Source: Minisyncoccota bacterium (GTDB lineage: Bacteria; Patescibacteriota; Minisyncoccia; UBA6257; JAAZHW01). From it: a DNA stretch of 50,961 nt. Position 1 is the stretch's first letter. Each line of letters starts with the position of its first letter. The notes under the pieces were generated by a model. It searched no databases. It saw only the letters and a program-made list of their open reading frames with translations, and was not told where the DNA came from. Shown here one piece after another: positions 16,449 to 23,352 of the stretch. The DNA lies in assembly GCA_028696375.1 (NCBI GenBank), contig JAQVHD010000001.1, forward strand, positions 1 to 50,961, given 5' to 3'. The position numbers and the translations under genes are program-made.

Positions 16449-17126
16449 ATGTTTGGAGAATTTTTATCTCAAAAAATAGAAGAGAAAAACTTTAGCGTTG
16501 AGGATTTAGCTCGCTTAGCAGGCATTCCCGAACATTACCTCAGAGCTTTATTAGAAGAAAATTTTGCCCATCTTCCAGCTAATGTTTTTGTAAGGGGCTA
16601 TTTAAAAAAGATTGCTTCGATTATTGAGGTTGATGAAGAAGATCTATGGCAATTGTATTTAAAGGAACATAACAACATTATGCCACCGCAGGTGGATATG
16701 TTGCCTACCAACCGATTTGAATCAAAAGGAAAAACTATTTTCGAGATTCTCAGGGCTCTGCGTTATGTACCTATCTGGGCTATTATTATTACTGCTATTG
16801 GTTTTATTTTATTTCAGGGGAAAAATCTCTTTGGAGAACCACGATTGCAAGTTAATAGCCCTGTTTTTGAAAACATCGAAACATTAGAGAATCCTTTTGT
16901 TCTTGAAGGAGAAGGGCAACCCCATAGTTACATTTTAATTAATGGCAAAGAAATTTATTTGAGCGATGATGGGAAGTTTTCAGAGCCAATTCAATTAAAG
17001 CCTGGTTTAAATAAAATCATTATTGAGGCAAGTAATCGTTTAGGCAAGAAAAAGACAATTACCAGAAATATTTATTTTGAATCCTCGACTACAGCACCGC
17101 CCTCCTTGCCTAAACCTACTGAGTAA
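16449..17126 (+). CDS. RodZ-like helix-turn-helix membrane protein
   Basis: The N-terminal HTH_25-type domain (GEFLSQKIEEKNFSVEDLAR, LAGIPEHYLRALLEENF, VFVRGYLKKIA) is the same fold used by RodZ to bind MreB. A membrane segment follows at about residues 108-125 (YVPIWAIIITAIGFILF), then an outside beta-sandwich domain of about 95 residues (SPVFENIETLENPFVLEGEG to RNIYFES). The ATG at 16449 is chosen; an in-frame TTG at 16428 would add seven residues. It is 26 nt after ftsK and probably cotranscribed. Role in cell shape is inferred from family and context. Confidence 0.8.
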   Translation: MFGEFLSQKIEEKNFSVEDLARLAGIPEHYLRALLEENFAHLPANVFVRGYLKKIASIIEVDEEDLWQLYLKEHNNIMPPQVDMLPTNRFESKGKTIFEILRALRYVPIWAIIITAIGFILFQGKNLFGEPRLQVNSPVFENIETLENPFVLEGEGQPHSYILINGKEIYLSDDGKFSEPIQLKPGLNKIIIEASNRLGKKKTITRNIYFESSTTAPPSLPKPTE

Positions 17127-17138
17127 TTTTAAATTTAT

Positions 17139-17179
17139 GAGAGGACAGCAAATTTTCGAAGAAAATTTGCTGTCCTCTC
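17139..17179 (+). terminator. 19-bp-arm palindrome, likely terminator
   Basis: Perfect 19-bp arms around a GAA loop, with the apex TTTTC-GAA-GAAAA shared by other palindromes in the window. It follows the ftsK/RodZ-like unit by 12 bp and its right arm ends one base before the next promoter's -35 box. Only a short T tract follows. Confidence 0.6.
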
Positions 17180-17180
17180 T

Positions 17181-17209
17181 TTGACATTTTTGTTTCCTTA
17201 TTCTAAACT
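17181..17209 (+). promoter_or_regulatory. Promoter for the GlmU-C-like gene
   Basis: Consensus TTGACA (17181-17186), 17-bp spacer, TAAACT (17204-17209). The leader ends with a strong AAGGAGGTG ribosome binding site before the ATG at 17251. Confidence 0.7.
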
Positions 17210-17250
17210 AAGGGCAGTAATTTGATTTTAATATTTAAAGGAGGTGAATC

Positions 17251-18141
17251 ATGGATTACTCTTGTTTTATTGACAGAGAAGTTTTTAGAACCGGAAATGT
17301 AGCAGAATCATTACCAGAAACGGATGTTATAATTGGTTCCCACAGTGAAATTTTCCCGCCAACTCATTTAGATGGAGAAATTAGGATTGGTATTTATAAT
17401 TCAGTATGGGGATCTTTTCTTCAAGGCGTAAGCACCTTGGCGGAATGCAGAATTTATTATGCTCAAATTTTTGATAGTCAATTAGGCAATGATGTTAAAG
17501 TGGAGAATGCTCTTATAAAAGACAGTAAACTCGGTGATAAAACATATGTGGGACCAGGCGCTTCTCTTAATCGAGTGATTGCCGAAAATGAAGTAAAGAT
17601 CCCCCACGTTGTTTATTTAAGTGATCTGAAAATCGGTGCCCAAACCAACGTCGCTGCAGGCGTTATTACTTGTAATTTTGATGGAGTAGAAAAACATGCT
17701 TCTGCTGTCGGAAAGAAATGTTTTCTTGGGGTGGGGGTTCATTTAATCGCGCCCTGTCTTTTAGAAGATGAAGTATTCGTAAGTGAGGGTATTAGTATTC
17801 TTCCTTCTACCCGAATCAAGAAACATTCTTTAGTAGCTGGATCAGGCAAACAATATAAAGTTCATGAAAATCGTTGTTTTTATATACAAGGTGTAGGATG
17901 GATTATTACTCTTTCGAGCACGAATCCAGAATTATTTCAACCCATTCAGAAAAAAATTTTCGAATGGCAAGAGTGTTTACCGAATCAGACGTTATTTGAT
18001 ATTAAAAAATGGTTTTTGACAACGAAGGCGGATTTGGATTTTCAGAAGCCGATTGACTATTTAAGAGATCCAGATGAGAAGAAGATGGAAAAAATAATTA
18101 AATTGATCGAATTAAAGATTAAGTCCTCAACTGCAAGTTGA
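17251..18141 (+). CDS. Hexapeptide-repeat protein resembling GlmU acetyltransferase domain
   Basis: Left-handed beta-helix protein of 296 aa. The segment HVVYLSDLKIGAQTNVAAG followed by VITCNFDG closely follows the acetyltransferase half of GlmU (HLTYLGD and TITCNYDG in E. coli), so the catalytic His and Tyr and the Asn positions are kept. The uridyltransferase half is absent. The last 90 residues (from about 205) are not recognised. It may acetylate a sugar phosphate or another amine, or be a structural relative. It is a single-gene unit with its own TTGACA promoter, strong Shine-Dalgarno site, and a terminator that contains its stop codon. A second hexapeptide gene with the same arrangement lies at 26865. 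Confidence 0.8.
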   Translation: MDYSCFIDREVFRTGNVAESLPETDVIIGSHSEIFPPTHLDGEIRIGIYNSVWGSFLQGVSTLAECRIYYAQIFDSQLGNDVKVENALIKDSKLGDKTYVGPGASLNRVIAENEVKIPHVVYLSDLKIGAQTNVAAGVITCNFDGVEKHASAVGKKCFLGVGVHLIAPCLLEDEVFVSEGISILPSTRIKKHSLVAGSGKQYKVHENRCFYIQGVGWIITLSSTNPELFQPIQKKIFEWQECLPNQTLFDIKKWFLTTKADLDFQKPIDYLRDPDEKKMEKIIKLIELKIKSSTAS

Positions 18142-18154
18142 GGACTTTTTATTT
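18121..18154 (+). terminator. Terminator overlapping the end of the GlmU-C-like gene
   Basis: AAGTCCTCAACT and AGTTGAGGACTT form a 12-bp stem with a GCA-type apex, followed by TTTATTT. The stop codon TGA lies in the right arm, so the last codons of the gene are part of the hairpin. Confidence 0.85.
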
Positions 18155-18168
18155 AAGACCTGAGCAAT

Positions 18169-18196
18169 TTGATTTTTTCGGAGAAAAAGTTAAAAT
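18169..18196 (+). promoter_or_regulatory. Promoter for tRNA-Ala(GGC)
   Basis: TTGATT, 16-bp spacer and TAAAAT, about 26 bp before the mature 5' end of the tRNA. Confidence 0.6.
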
Positions 18197-18222
18197 AAAT
18201 TCAATAAATGCTTTTTGACACA

Positions 18223-18295
18223 GGGCCTGTAGCTTAGCTGGTAGAGCGCCTCGATGGCATCGAGGAGGTCAGGGGTTCGAGTCCCCTCAGGTCCA
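18223..18295 (+). tRNA. tRNA-Ala (anticodon GGC)
   Basis: A 73-nt cloverleaf with acceptor stem GGGCCTG/CAGGTCC, anticodon arm CCTCG-ATGGCAT-CGAGG and T arm AGGGG-TTCGAGT-CCCCT. The anticodon loop reads GGC. The acceptor contains the G3:U70 pair that identifies alanine tRNAs, and the discriminator is A. The 3' CCA is not encoded. It marks the left edge of an AT-rich accessory cassette. Confidence 0.97.
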
Positions 18296-18475
18296 CATTA
18301 GACGATTTCTAAAAATTCGCCGCCGCAATTTTTCATATTTCGCTTTGCGAAATGCGCCGCTAAGGTGTGTTACCCCTGCCCCTCCCACCCATACGCGGGC
18401 AACGATAAGGGACTCCCGTTAATATATTGCATAAAATTTATGACCATGATACTATAAGTACATCAAAGTTATTAA

Positions 18476-19813
18476 ATGATAACAAATGTTATGAATGCTA
18501 ACAAACCGTATTTATCCACAAATGAAATAGCAAAGATGTTTAATGTTAAGGCTATTACTATCCATCGTTGGGGAAAACGAGGGCTTTTGAAATCTTATCG
18601 TCCTAATCCAAGGGGTAAAAAATTTTTTGATAGAGAAGAGGTTTTAAAATTGATTAAAAACGATTTTTCAATTTCAGATAGAATTACTCTTTTAGAAAAT
18701 TCTCAAAATTTGCAAATTGGGACCAAGGCTAAAAAATTAAAAATCATTAAAGAAAAAACAGGGTTTATAATTCCTAAAACTTTAGTTATTAATACAGATA
18801 TTTTCAGCAAACTAATTGAGGATAATAAAATTTTAGATCCTTTTAATTATAATTGGTCAGAATTTCAAATTTCAAGTGAGTGTCAAAAAATGATTTTTGA
18901 AAAAATTAATCAAGAATTTGGTGATAAACCTTTGGTTATCAGGAGTTCGGCGACCTGTGAAGATTCACCTTTGTTAAGTTTTGCCGGACAATATTCGAGT
19001 TTTCTAAACATAAAAGGTGAAAAAAATATTATCAATGCTATTAAATTATGTTATCAATCGCTGTTTAGTGAAAATGCTAAGATTTACGCAAAAATAAATG
19101 GTATCAGATTGGAATATGAAAGCATGGCTATCGCTATTCAAGAATTAGCTCCAATAAAAACCGCTGGCGTAATATTTACTGCCGACCCCGTAAATCAAGA
19201 CTATAAAAAGATGATTCTAGAATATACTGAGGGTTTGGGCGACTCGGTAGTTAGCGGTCATCAAAAACCGATATCAAAAGTAATTAAAAAAGCCGAAGTT
19301 GGTAATTTGCAAAATGAATTTTTAAAGAAGTTATCAAAAACAGCGTTAGAACTGGAAAAAATATTTGGCAACCCACAAGATATCGAGTGGGGTTGGGATG
19401 GTAAAGAAATTTATATTTTCCAAAGTAGAAATATTACCACATTAGACAAACAGCCGAAAATTACAAATAATGACATTAGTAAAAGTAAAGTTATAGGAGT
19501 TGGTATTAACGCTTGCAGAGGCGTGTCAAATGGTGTTTTAAAGATTGTAAACAAGACCAAAGATTATGATAAAATAAAAAAGGGTGATGTTGTATTTGTA
19601 AATTGCAAAACCGACATCTCTTTGGTTTTAAAAATTCCATTTATTAACGCTTTGATAATTCATGGTGGGATTCTTTCCCATTTTGCCGTAATCGCAAGAG
19701 AATTTAATATTCCCTGTCTCACCGAACCGACGATAAATAATAAAAAGATAGAAATATATGAAAATAAAAAAATTATTGTCGACGCAATAAAAGGGAAAAT
19801 ATTAACTAATTAA
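18476..19813 (+). CDS. HTH domain fused to PEP-synthase-like ATP-binding and phosphohistidine domains
   Basis: An unusual fusion of 445 aa. Residues about 10-60 form a MerR/excisionase-like HTH (PYLSTNEIAKMFNVKAITIH, RWGKRGLL). Residues about 75-325 match the ATP-binding part of PEP synthase, PPDK and rifampin phosphotransferase (PLVIRSSATCEDSPLLSFAG, GVIFTADPVN, IYIFQSRNIT). Residues about 340-445 match the swivelling phosphohistidine domain, with the likely catalytic His402 in GGILSHFAVIAREFNIP. The PEP/pyruvate barrel and the rifampin-binding domain are both absent, so the final phosphate acceptor is unknown. An alternative start lies at 18491. It leads a three-gene cassette with an alpha/beta hydrolase and a SAM hydrolase-like protein. 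Confidence 0.85.
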   Translation: MITNVMNANKPYLSTNEIAKMFNVKAITIHRWGKRGLLKSYRPNPRGKKFFDREEVLKLIKNDFSISDRITLLENSQNLQIGTKAKKLKIIKEKTGFIIPKTLVINTDIFSKLIEDNKILDPFNYNWSEFQISSECQKMIFEKINQEFGDKPLVIRSSATCEDSPLLSFAGQYSSFLNIKGEKNIINAIKLCYQSLFSENAKIYAKINGIRLEYESMAIAIQELAPIKTAGVIFTADPVNQDYKKMILEYTEGLGDSVVSGHQKPISKVIKKAEVGNLQNEFLKKLSKTALELEKIFGNPQDIEWGWDGKEIYIFQSRNITTLDKQPKITNNDISKSKVIGVGINACRGVSNGVLKIVNKTKDYDKIKKGDVVFVNCKTDISLVLKIPFINALIIHGGILSHFAVIAREFNIPCLTEPTINNKKIEIYENKKIIVDAIKGKILTN

Positions 19814-19817
19814 AAAT

Positions 19818-20618
19818 ATGGAACTACAACTTTTTATTTATAAAAATATAGCCCTTCATTTTTATTATTCTAAGGATAGCGTCGAGGGCGAAGTGATAAA
19901 TAACAAAAATATTTTTGTCTATTTCCCCGGATTACCTCAAATGATCGATGAGGATTTTTTTGTTAATAAAGTTGATAAAAACACGGCTTTTTTTAGCGTT
20001 TATTATATGGGAAGCTGGTTAAGTGGTGGTAGTTTCACTTATAAAAATTGTCGAAAAACAGTGGAATTAGCTGTTGAGTTTATAAAAAATAAACAAGGAA
20101 TAAAAACTTTCGATAACAAGCAAATAAAATGGGATTACAATAATTTATATGTAATGGGCTACAGTTTCTCCGGTAATCCTGTTGTATCCGCTAAAATAAC
20201 AAAAAATGATGTAAAAAGTGTCATTTTGTTTGCCCCATTACTTTTTTTGCACAAAAAAGAAGTTTTAGAATCAATGAAAGATAAAAAGGCTATAGATAAT
20301 TTTTATGGTTTTAACTCGTTCTATTTAGAATTTCTTAGACGAGGTTATAAATTTGCGTTTAGGGGAATAGAAAAGAAAAGTTGGGATAAATATTTTTCCG
20401 GAAAAGCATCAAAATCTATTGTTAAGATAAATAAAGATTATCCCGACATTATTATATTTCATGGAAAATCAGATGAAAAAATCAATTATGCAAGCTCATT
20501 ATTTTTTCAAAAAGAAAAGCGTCCTGAGACAAAAATTTTTCTTAAAGACGAGGCTGGGCATAATTTAGAAAAACTTTTTGATATAAATCAGATCAATAAA
20601 CTAATTTCATTATTATGA
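19818..20618 (+). CDS. Alpha/beta hydrolase-like protein
   Basis: A 266-aa soluble protein with the layout of an alpha/beta hydrolase. Ser116 in VMGYSFSGNP is the likely nucleophile, although the elbow reads G-Y-S-F-S-G rather than the usual GxSxG. IIFHGKSDEKIN supplies a likely Asp and DEAGHNLE the His. An early strand, IFVYFPGLPQ, may form the oxyanion hole. Substrate is unknown; peptidase, esterase and thioesterase are all possible. It starts 4 nt after the HTH/phosphohistidine gene and overlaps the next start by 4 bp, so the three genes are one transcription unit. Confidence 0.75.
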   Translation: MELQLFIYKNIALHFYYSKDSVEGEVINNKNIFVYFPGLPQMIDEDFFVNKVDKNTAFFSVYYMGSWLSGGSFTYKNCRKTVELAVEFIKNKQGIKTFDNKQIKWDYNNLYVMGYSFSGNPVVSAKITKNDVKSVILFAPLLFLHKKEVLESMKDKKAIDNFYGFNSFYLEFLRRGYKFAFRGIEKKSWDKYFSGKASKSIVKINKDYPDIIIFHGKSDEKINYASSLFFQKEKRPETKIFLKDEAGHNLEKLFDINQINKLISLL

Positions 20619-21361
20619 AAAAGCGGATAGTTTTTATAACTGATTGTACCGATGTGGCATATAACGAGCTAAGGGGAGTGATTTTAGATAATATTAAAAA
20701 TGATGAAATAATCATTGAACCGGTTGCTCCGGTTGTTCCGTTTTCAATTATCAACGGGAATTTCGTACTTCGTTTATTGGCCGACGCTTATCCTGAAGGT
20801 ACTGTTTTTTCAGTAATCCTAAATCCATCTAAAGAAAGGCCAGCTCGATTAATCGGAAAAACCAAGAAAAAAGGCATTTATTTTATAGGAGCAAATACTG
20901 GCGTTTTTACTTGGCTTTTTAGAGATTTTGGTATAGAGGAATTATATGAATTAAACGATCCTGGATTTTTCCCATTTGGTGGAAAATATGTTCACGCTCC
21001 AGCAGTAGCGCAGATAGCAATGGGTAGGCAGTTAAAAGAGATGGGACATCCATTTGACGTCGAAAAAGTTGCTAAAATTAATCCTTCTGAAGGCACAATT
21101 ATCCATATTGATAATTTTGGATTGATGAAATTTATTGGTGAATTAACTGGATTAAATGAAGGCGATAAATTAAAAGTTAATGTTAACGGAAAAACATTAA
21201 AGGCGATTTATGCCAAGAGAATGATGAGTCAAGAAACCGGAGAGTGGGTGATTTATCCCGGAAGCTCTTTCGGTTTACCGGAATTTGGCAAAGTGCGAGA
21301 AAATGGGGCAAAAGAGTTAAATGTACAGATTGGCGATATAATTACTTTCAAAAAGATTTAA
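20615..21361 (+). CDS. SAM hydroxide adenosyltransferase-like protein (DUF62 family)
   Basis: The 248-aa sequence follows the fluorinase/chlorinase/SAM hydrolase family: FITDCTDVAYNELRGVILDN near the N-terminus (Asp-rich SAM site), SVILNPSKERPARLI, IGANTGVFTWLF, then HIDNFGLMKFIGELTGL and a C-terminal barrel with PGSSFGLPEFGKVRENG. Known members split SAM into adenosine and methionine with water, or add halide. Several usually invariant positions differ (for example ANTG where DNG is common), so activity is inferred, not certain. It overlaps the hydrolase gene by 4 bp. SAM hydrolases also occur in phages as anti-restriction proteins. Confidence 0.8.
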   Translation: MKKRIVFITDCTDVAYNELRGVILDNIKNDEIIIEPVAPVVPFSIINGNFVLRLLADAYPEGTVFSVILNPSKERPARLIGKTKKKGIYFIGANTGVFTWLFRDFGIEELYELNDPGFFPFGGKYVHAPAVAQIAMGRQLKEMGHPFDVEKVAKINPSEGTIIHIDNFGLMKFIGELTGLNEGDKLKVNVNGKTLKAIYAKRMMSQETGEWVIYPGSSFGLPEFGKVRENGAKELNVQIGDIITFKKI

Positions 21362-21375
21362 GCTGTATTTGAAAA

Positions 21376-21410
21376 AGAAAAGCCCCTAAAGATTTTCATC
21401 TAGAGGGGCT
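21376..21410 (-). terminator. Intrinsic terminator for the TyrRS-like cassette
   Basis: AGCCCCT and AGGGGCT arms (21381-21387 and 21404-21410) with a 16-nt loop. Read on the minus strand it is followed by TTTTCTTTTT, and it lies just after the last minus-strand gene. It may also slow transcription coming from the plus-strand cassette. Confidence 0.65.
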
Positions 21411-21413
21411 GTG

Positions 21414-21986
21414 TTATGTTGTGTTAACGAAATATACATCGTGGGGAGGCAACAGTTTGCGGGCAGTCAAATAGAAGAACTCTGATCTGATGCCTACAAG
21501 CAGTCCTGTCAATCGGAACTCGCTAAGAGCGATTTCGAGCACATGGATGTGCCAAAGGAATTCGAGGATCTCGTTAAGAGTTAAGTTGTCTGAAATGGTT
21601 TTCTTGCTTTGTGGCAAGAGTTTCCAAAATTCAGATACGGTAACTTTAGTTGCATGGGATAGATACGCCCCCAAAGTAACGTCTTTCACAAAATCCGACA
21701 CAAGTCGGACTTCATGGAAGCCAAGATCCGGCAACAGAGCGATGAATCGATCGGAAATGTTTTGCTGTTCTCTGTATGTTCGCGACAATGCGACCATGGG
21801 CCAAACATCATCAACTAATGCGCAGAGAAAGACATTTTCCGACCCTGCCCTTTTTCGTGCTTCCTCTGCCGCTTTTGGATAGATGGACAAGTAATCTTTT
21901 GGGAGGGTTCTTGCCCAGACGCTGAAGCCGAGTCGCAAGACATTAGGATGTGTGTGCGGCGATTCGCAAATACTATATGCAATCAT
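21414..21986 (-). CDS. Truncated class I synthetase-like (TyrRS/TrpRS fold) protein, lacks signature motifs
   Basis: Not firmly recognised. The 190-aa product follows, in order, the core of archaeal-type TyrRS: NVFLCALVDDVW (like the ILLADLHAYL strand), then LLPDLGFHEVRLVSD, LGAYLSHATKVTVSEFW, LNEILEFLWHIHVLEIALSE, and LLVGIRSEFFYLTARKLLPP, which recalls GGMEQRKIHMLARELLP. No HIGH or KMSKS motif and no tRNA-binding domain is seen, so it cannot be a standard synthetase. The start at 21986 has an excellent AGGAGGT site; the gene lies 10 nt downstream of the divergent TyrRS at 21997 and shares its high G+C. A partner or regulator of that enzyme is a reasonable guess. Confidence 0.6.
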   Translation of the reverse strand: MIAYSICESPHTHPNVLRLGFSVWARTLPKDYLSIYPKAAEEARKRAGSENVFLCALVDDVWPMVALSRTYREQQNISDRFIALLPDLGFHEVRLVSDFVKDVTLGAYLSHATKVTVSEFWKLLPQSKKTISDNLTLNEILEFLWHIHVLEIALSEFRLTGLLVGIRSEFFYLTARKLLPPHDVYFVNTT

Positions 21987-21996
21987 CGTCCACCTC

Positions 21997-23247
21997 CTAA
22001 GCCGTAACGAACCGGAAGAAACGACGCTTGCCAACTCGCACAACGCCGCGCACTTGGCCAACGACGATTTCAGGAGAGAGTATAACCTCTCCGTTTTCAT
22101 TCATGGAGCGCACGCCTTGTTGTTCAAACAGTCGGCGGATTTCGCTTTTGCTTTTGAACTGACCGCTTTTCACCAGAGCATCCAAGATTGTGGTGTTCGT
22201 GTCTTCAGTCAATTCAATGCAATCCTCGTGGCAGATGTTCTTATGAGAGAATTTCCTCTCAAAAAATTCGCGTTCTCGCAGACCATCTTCAATGCGTCGC
22301 GTTTCAGTGGCAACAATGAGAGTGGCAAGTTGCTTTTTAGCTTCCATCGGATTCTCTCTGATGAATGCGTCAAGTTCCTTCAACTCTCGCTGCTGAACAT
22401 CGGCGAAGCATCGGAAGTACTGGCCGATCAGCCGATCGGGAATGGACATAATCTTTCCGAATTTGTCCTCGTGAGTCGCGTTGACGGCAATATAATTGCC
22501 GTAACTCTTACTCATTTTCTTTCCGTCGCCACTCGTTCCCTCCAAGATGGGCGTCATCAGAACCACTTCTTCGTCCATACCAGATTGACGCATAATTTTA
22601 CGGCACTGCTGAAAATTCAGCAATTGATCAATGCCGCCGATCTCAACATGAGTTCCGAGATGAACCGAATCTATGCCCATCAAGACTCCATAACAAACTT
22701 CCGCAAGCGACACCGCTTGTCCATTGCGCATTCTTGCTCTGAAATCCTCGCGCTGCATAGCTTCCGACAGATTGATCTGCTGGAAGATAGTGAAGATTTC
22801 TTGCAAGGTCATCGGATTCAACCATTCGGCGTTGTAGTGAATGTGGAGCATACGCAGATCGATGTACTTCCCGATCTGGCTGGTGTATGTTTCCATATTC
22901 TTCACGATTTGTTCCGGACTCAACGGAACTCTGCCAGTATCCCTTGCAGTGGGATCGCCGATCCGAGCGGTGAAATCTCCGATGATGAAGTCGATGTGAT
23001 GACCGGCTTTTGCAAACTGACGCAAAAGCATGATTGGCACCACATGGCCGATGTGAATTTCCGACGCTGTTGGATCAATTCCGAATTTTACCTTCAGCGT
23101 TGGATGTTCAGACATCCTTTGTCGCAACCGATCGATCGTGATGACCTCTTGACATTTCGGCAACAGGAAGCCGACAAGTTCGTCGACTTCCATTCCGACC
23201 CACGATTCCGAATCACGGGTTAGGAATTGCTGATCAAACCTTTTCAT
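21997..23247 (-). CDS. Second, divergent tyrosyl-tRNA synthetase (TyrZ-like)
   Basis: Class I synthetase of 416 aa with HIGH at residues 65-68 (GIDPTASEIHIGH), FIIGDFTARIGDPT, KMSKS at 244-248, and a C-terminal S4 RNA-binding domain (LVKSGQFKSKSEIRRLFEQQ). Overall it follows the TyrZ type. The tyrosine pocket is altered: the usual Y-xxx-Q-xx-D reads Y186-GVL-M190-GI-D193, and GGTDQ reads GGIDQLLNF. The window also encodes a canonical TyrRS at 25550. The gene is far richer in G+C than its surroundings, with a strong Shine-Dalgarno site and an inverted repeat in its leader. It may be a resistance copy, a stress copy, or an enzyme with changed specificity. Confidence 0.85.
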   Translation of the reverse strand: MKRFDQQFLTRDSESWVGMEVDELVGFLLPKCQEVITIDRLRQRMSEHPTLKVKFGIDPTASEIHIGHVVPIMLLRQFAKAGHHIDFIIGDFTARIGDPTARDTGRVPLSPEQIVKNMETYTSQIGKYIDLRMLHIHYNAEWLNPMTLQEIFTIFQQINLSEAMQREDFRARMRNGQAVSLAEVCYGVLMGIDSVHLGTHVEIGGIDQLLNFQQCRKIMRQSGMDEEVVLMTPILEGTSGDGKKMSKSYGNYIAVNATHEDKFGKIMSIPDRLIGQYFRCFADVQQRELKELDAFIRENPMEAKKQLATLIVATETRRIEDGLREREFFERKFSHKNICHEDCIELTEDTNTTILDALVKSGQFKSKSEIRRLFEQQGVRSMNENGEVILSPEIVVGQVRGVVRVGKRRFFRFVTA

Positions 23248-23281
23248 GACTTACCTCCTTCTGTTGTTAAGGTGCTGTTTC

Positions 23282-23304
23282 TAATAGGAAACCACTTCCT
23301 ATTA
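23282..23304. promoter_or_regulatory. Inverted repeat in the TyrZ-like leader
   Basis: TAATAGGAA-ACCAC-TTCCTATTA: perfect 9-bp arms with a 5-bp centre, located between the -10 region and the Shine-Dalgarno site of the TyrZ-like gene. This is the right place for a repressor operator or a small RNA hairpin. No known operator consensus was recognised. Confidence 0.55.
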
Positions 23305-23311
23305 ATATGCC

Positions 23312-23340
23312 AGCTTACATCTTTTTATTTATTTTGTCAA
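23312..23340 (-). promoter_or_regulatory. Possible promoter of the TyrZ-like cassette
   Basis: On the minus strand, TTGACA (23335-23340) is followed by a 17-bp spacer and TAAGCT, a poor -10 match. The strong -35 with a weak -10 would suit an activated or regulated promoter. AAGGAGG precedes the ATG at 23247. Confidence 0.45.
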
Positions 23341-23352
23341 TTGCCAATTGGT

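Noticed and set aside
18301..18360. A partial GCCGCCGC/TTTCGCTTTGCGAAA hairpin region after tRNA-Ala
   Set aside because: Its arms are imperfect and no repeat of the tRNA 3' end, integrase gene or attachment site was found, so an integration site is not supported.
18476..19813. Rifampin phosphotransferase as the name of the HTH fusion protein
   Set aside because: The ATP-binding and phosphohistidine domains fit, but the long rifampin-binding domain that lies between them in that enzyme is absent.
21952..23223. A 423-codon open frame on the plus strand opposite the TyrZ-like gene
   Set aside because: It lies antisense to a gene with full class I synthetase motifs. Its translation has no recognisable domain, and its length is explained by the high G+C and codon bias of the real gene.
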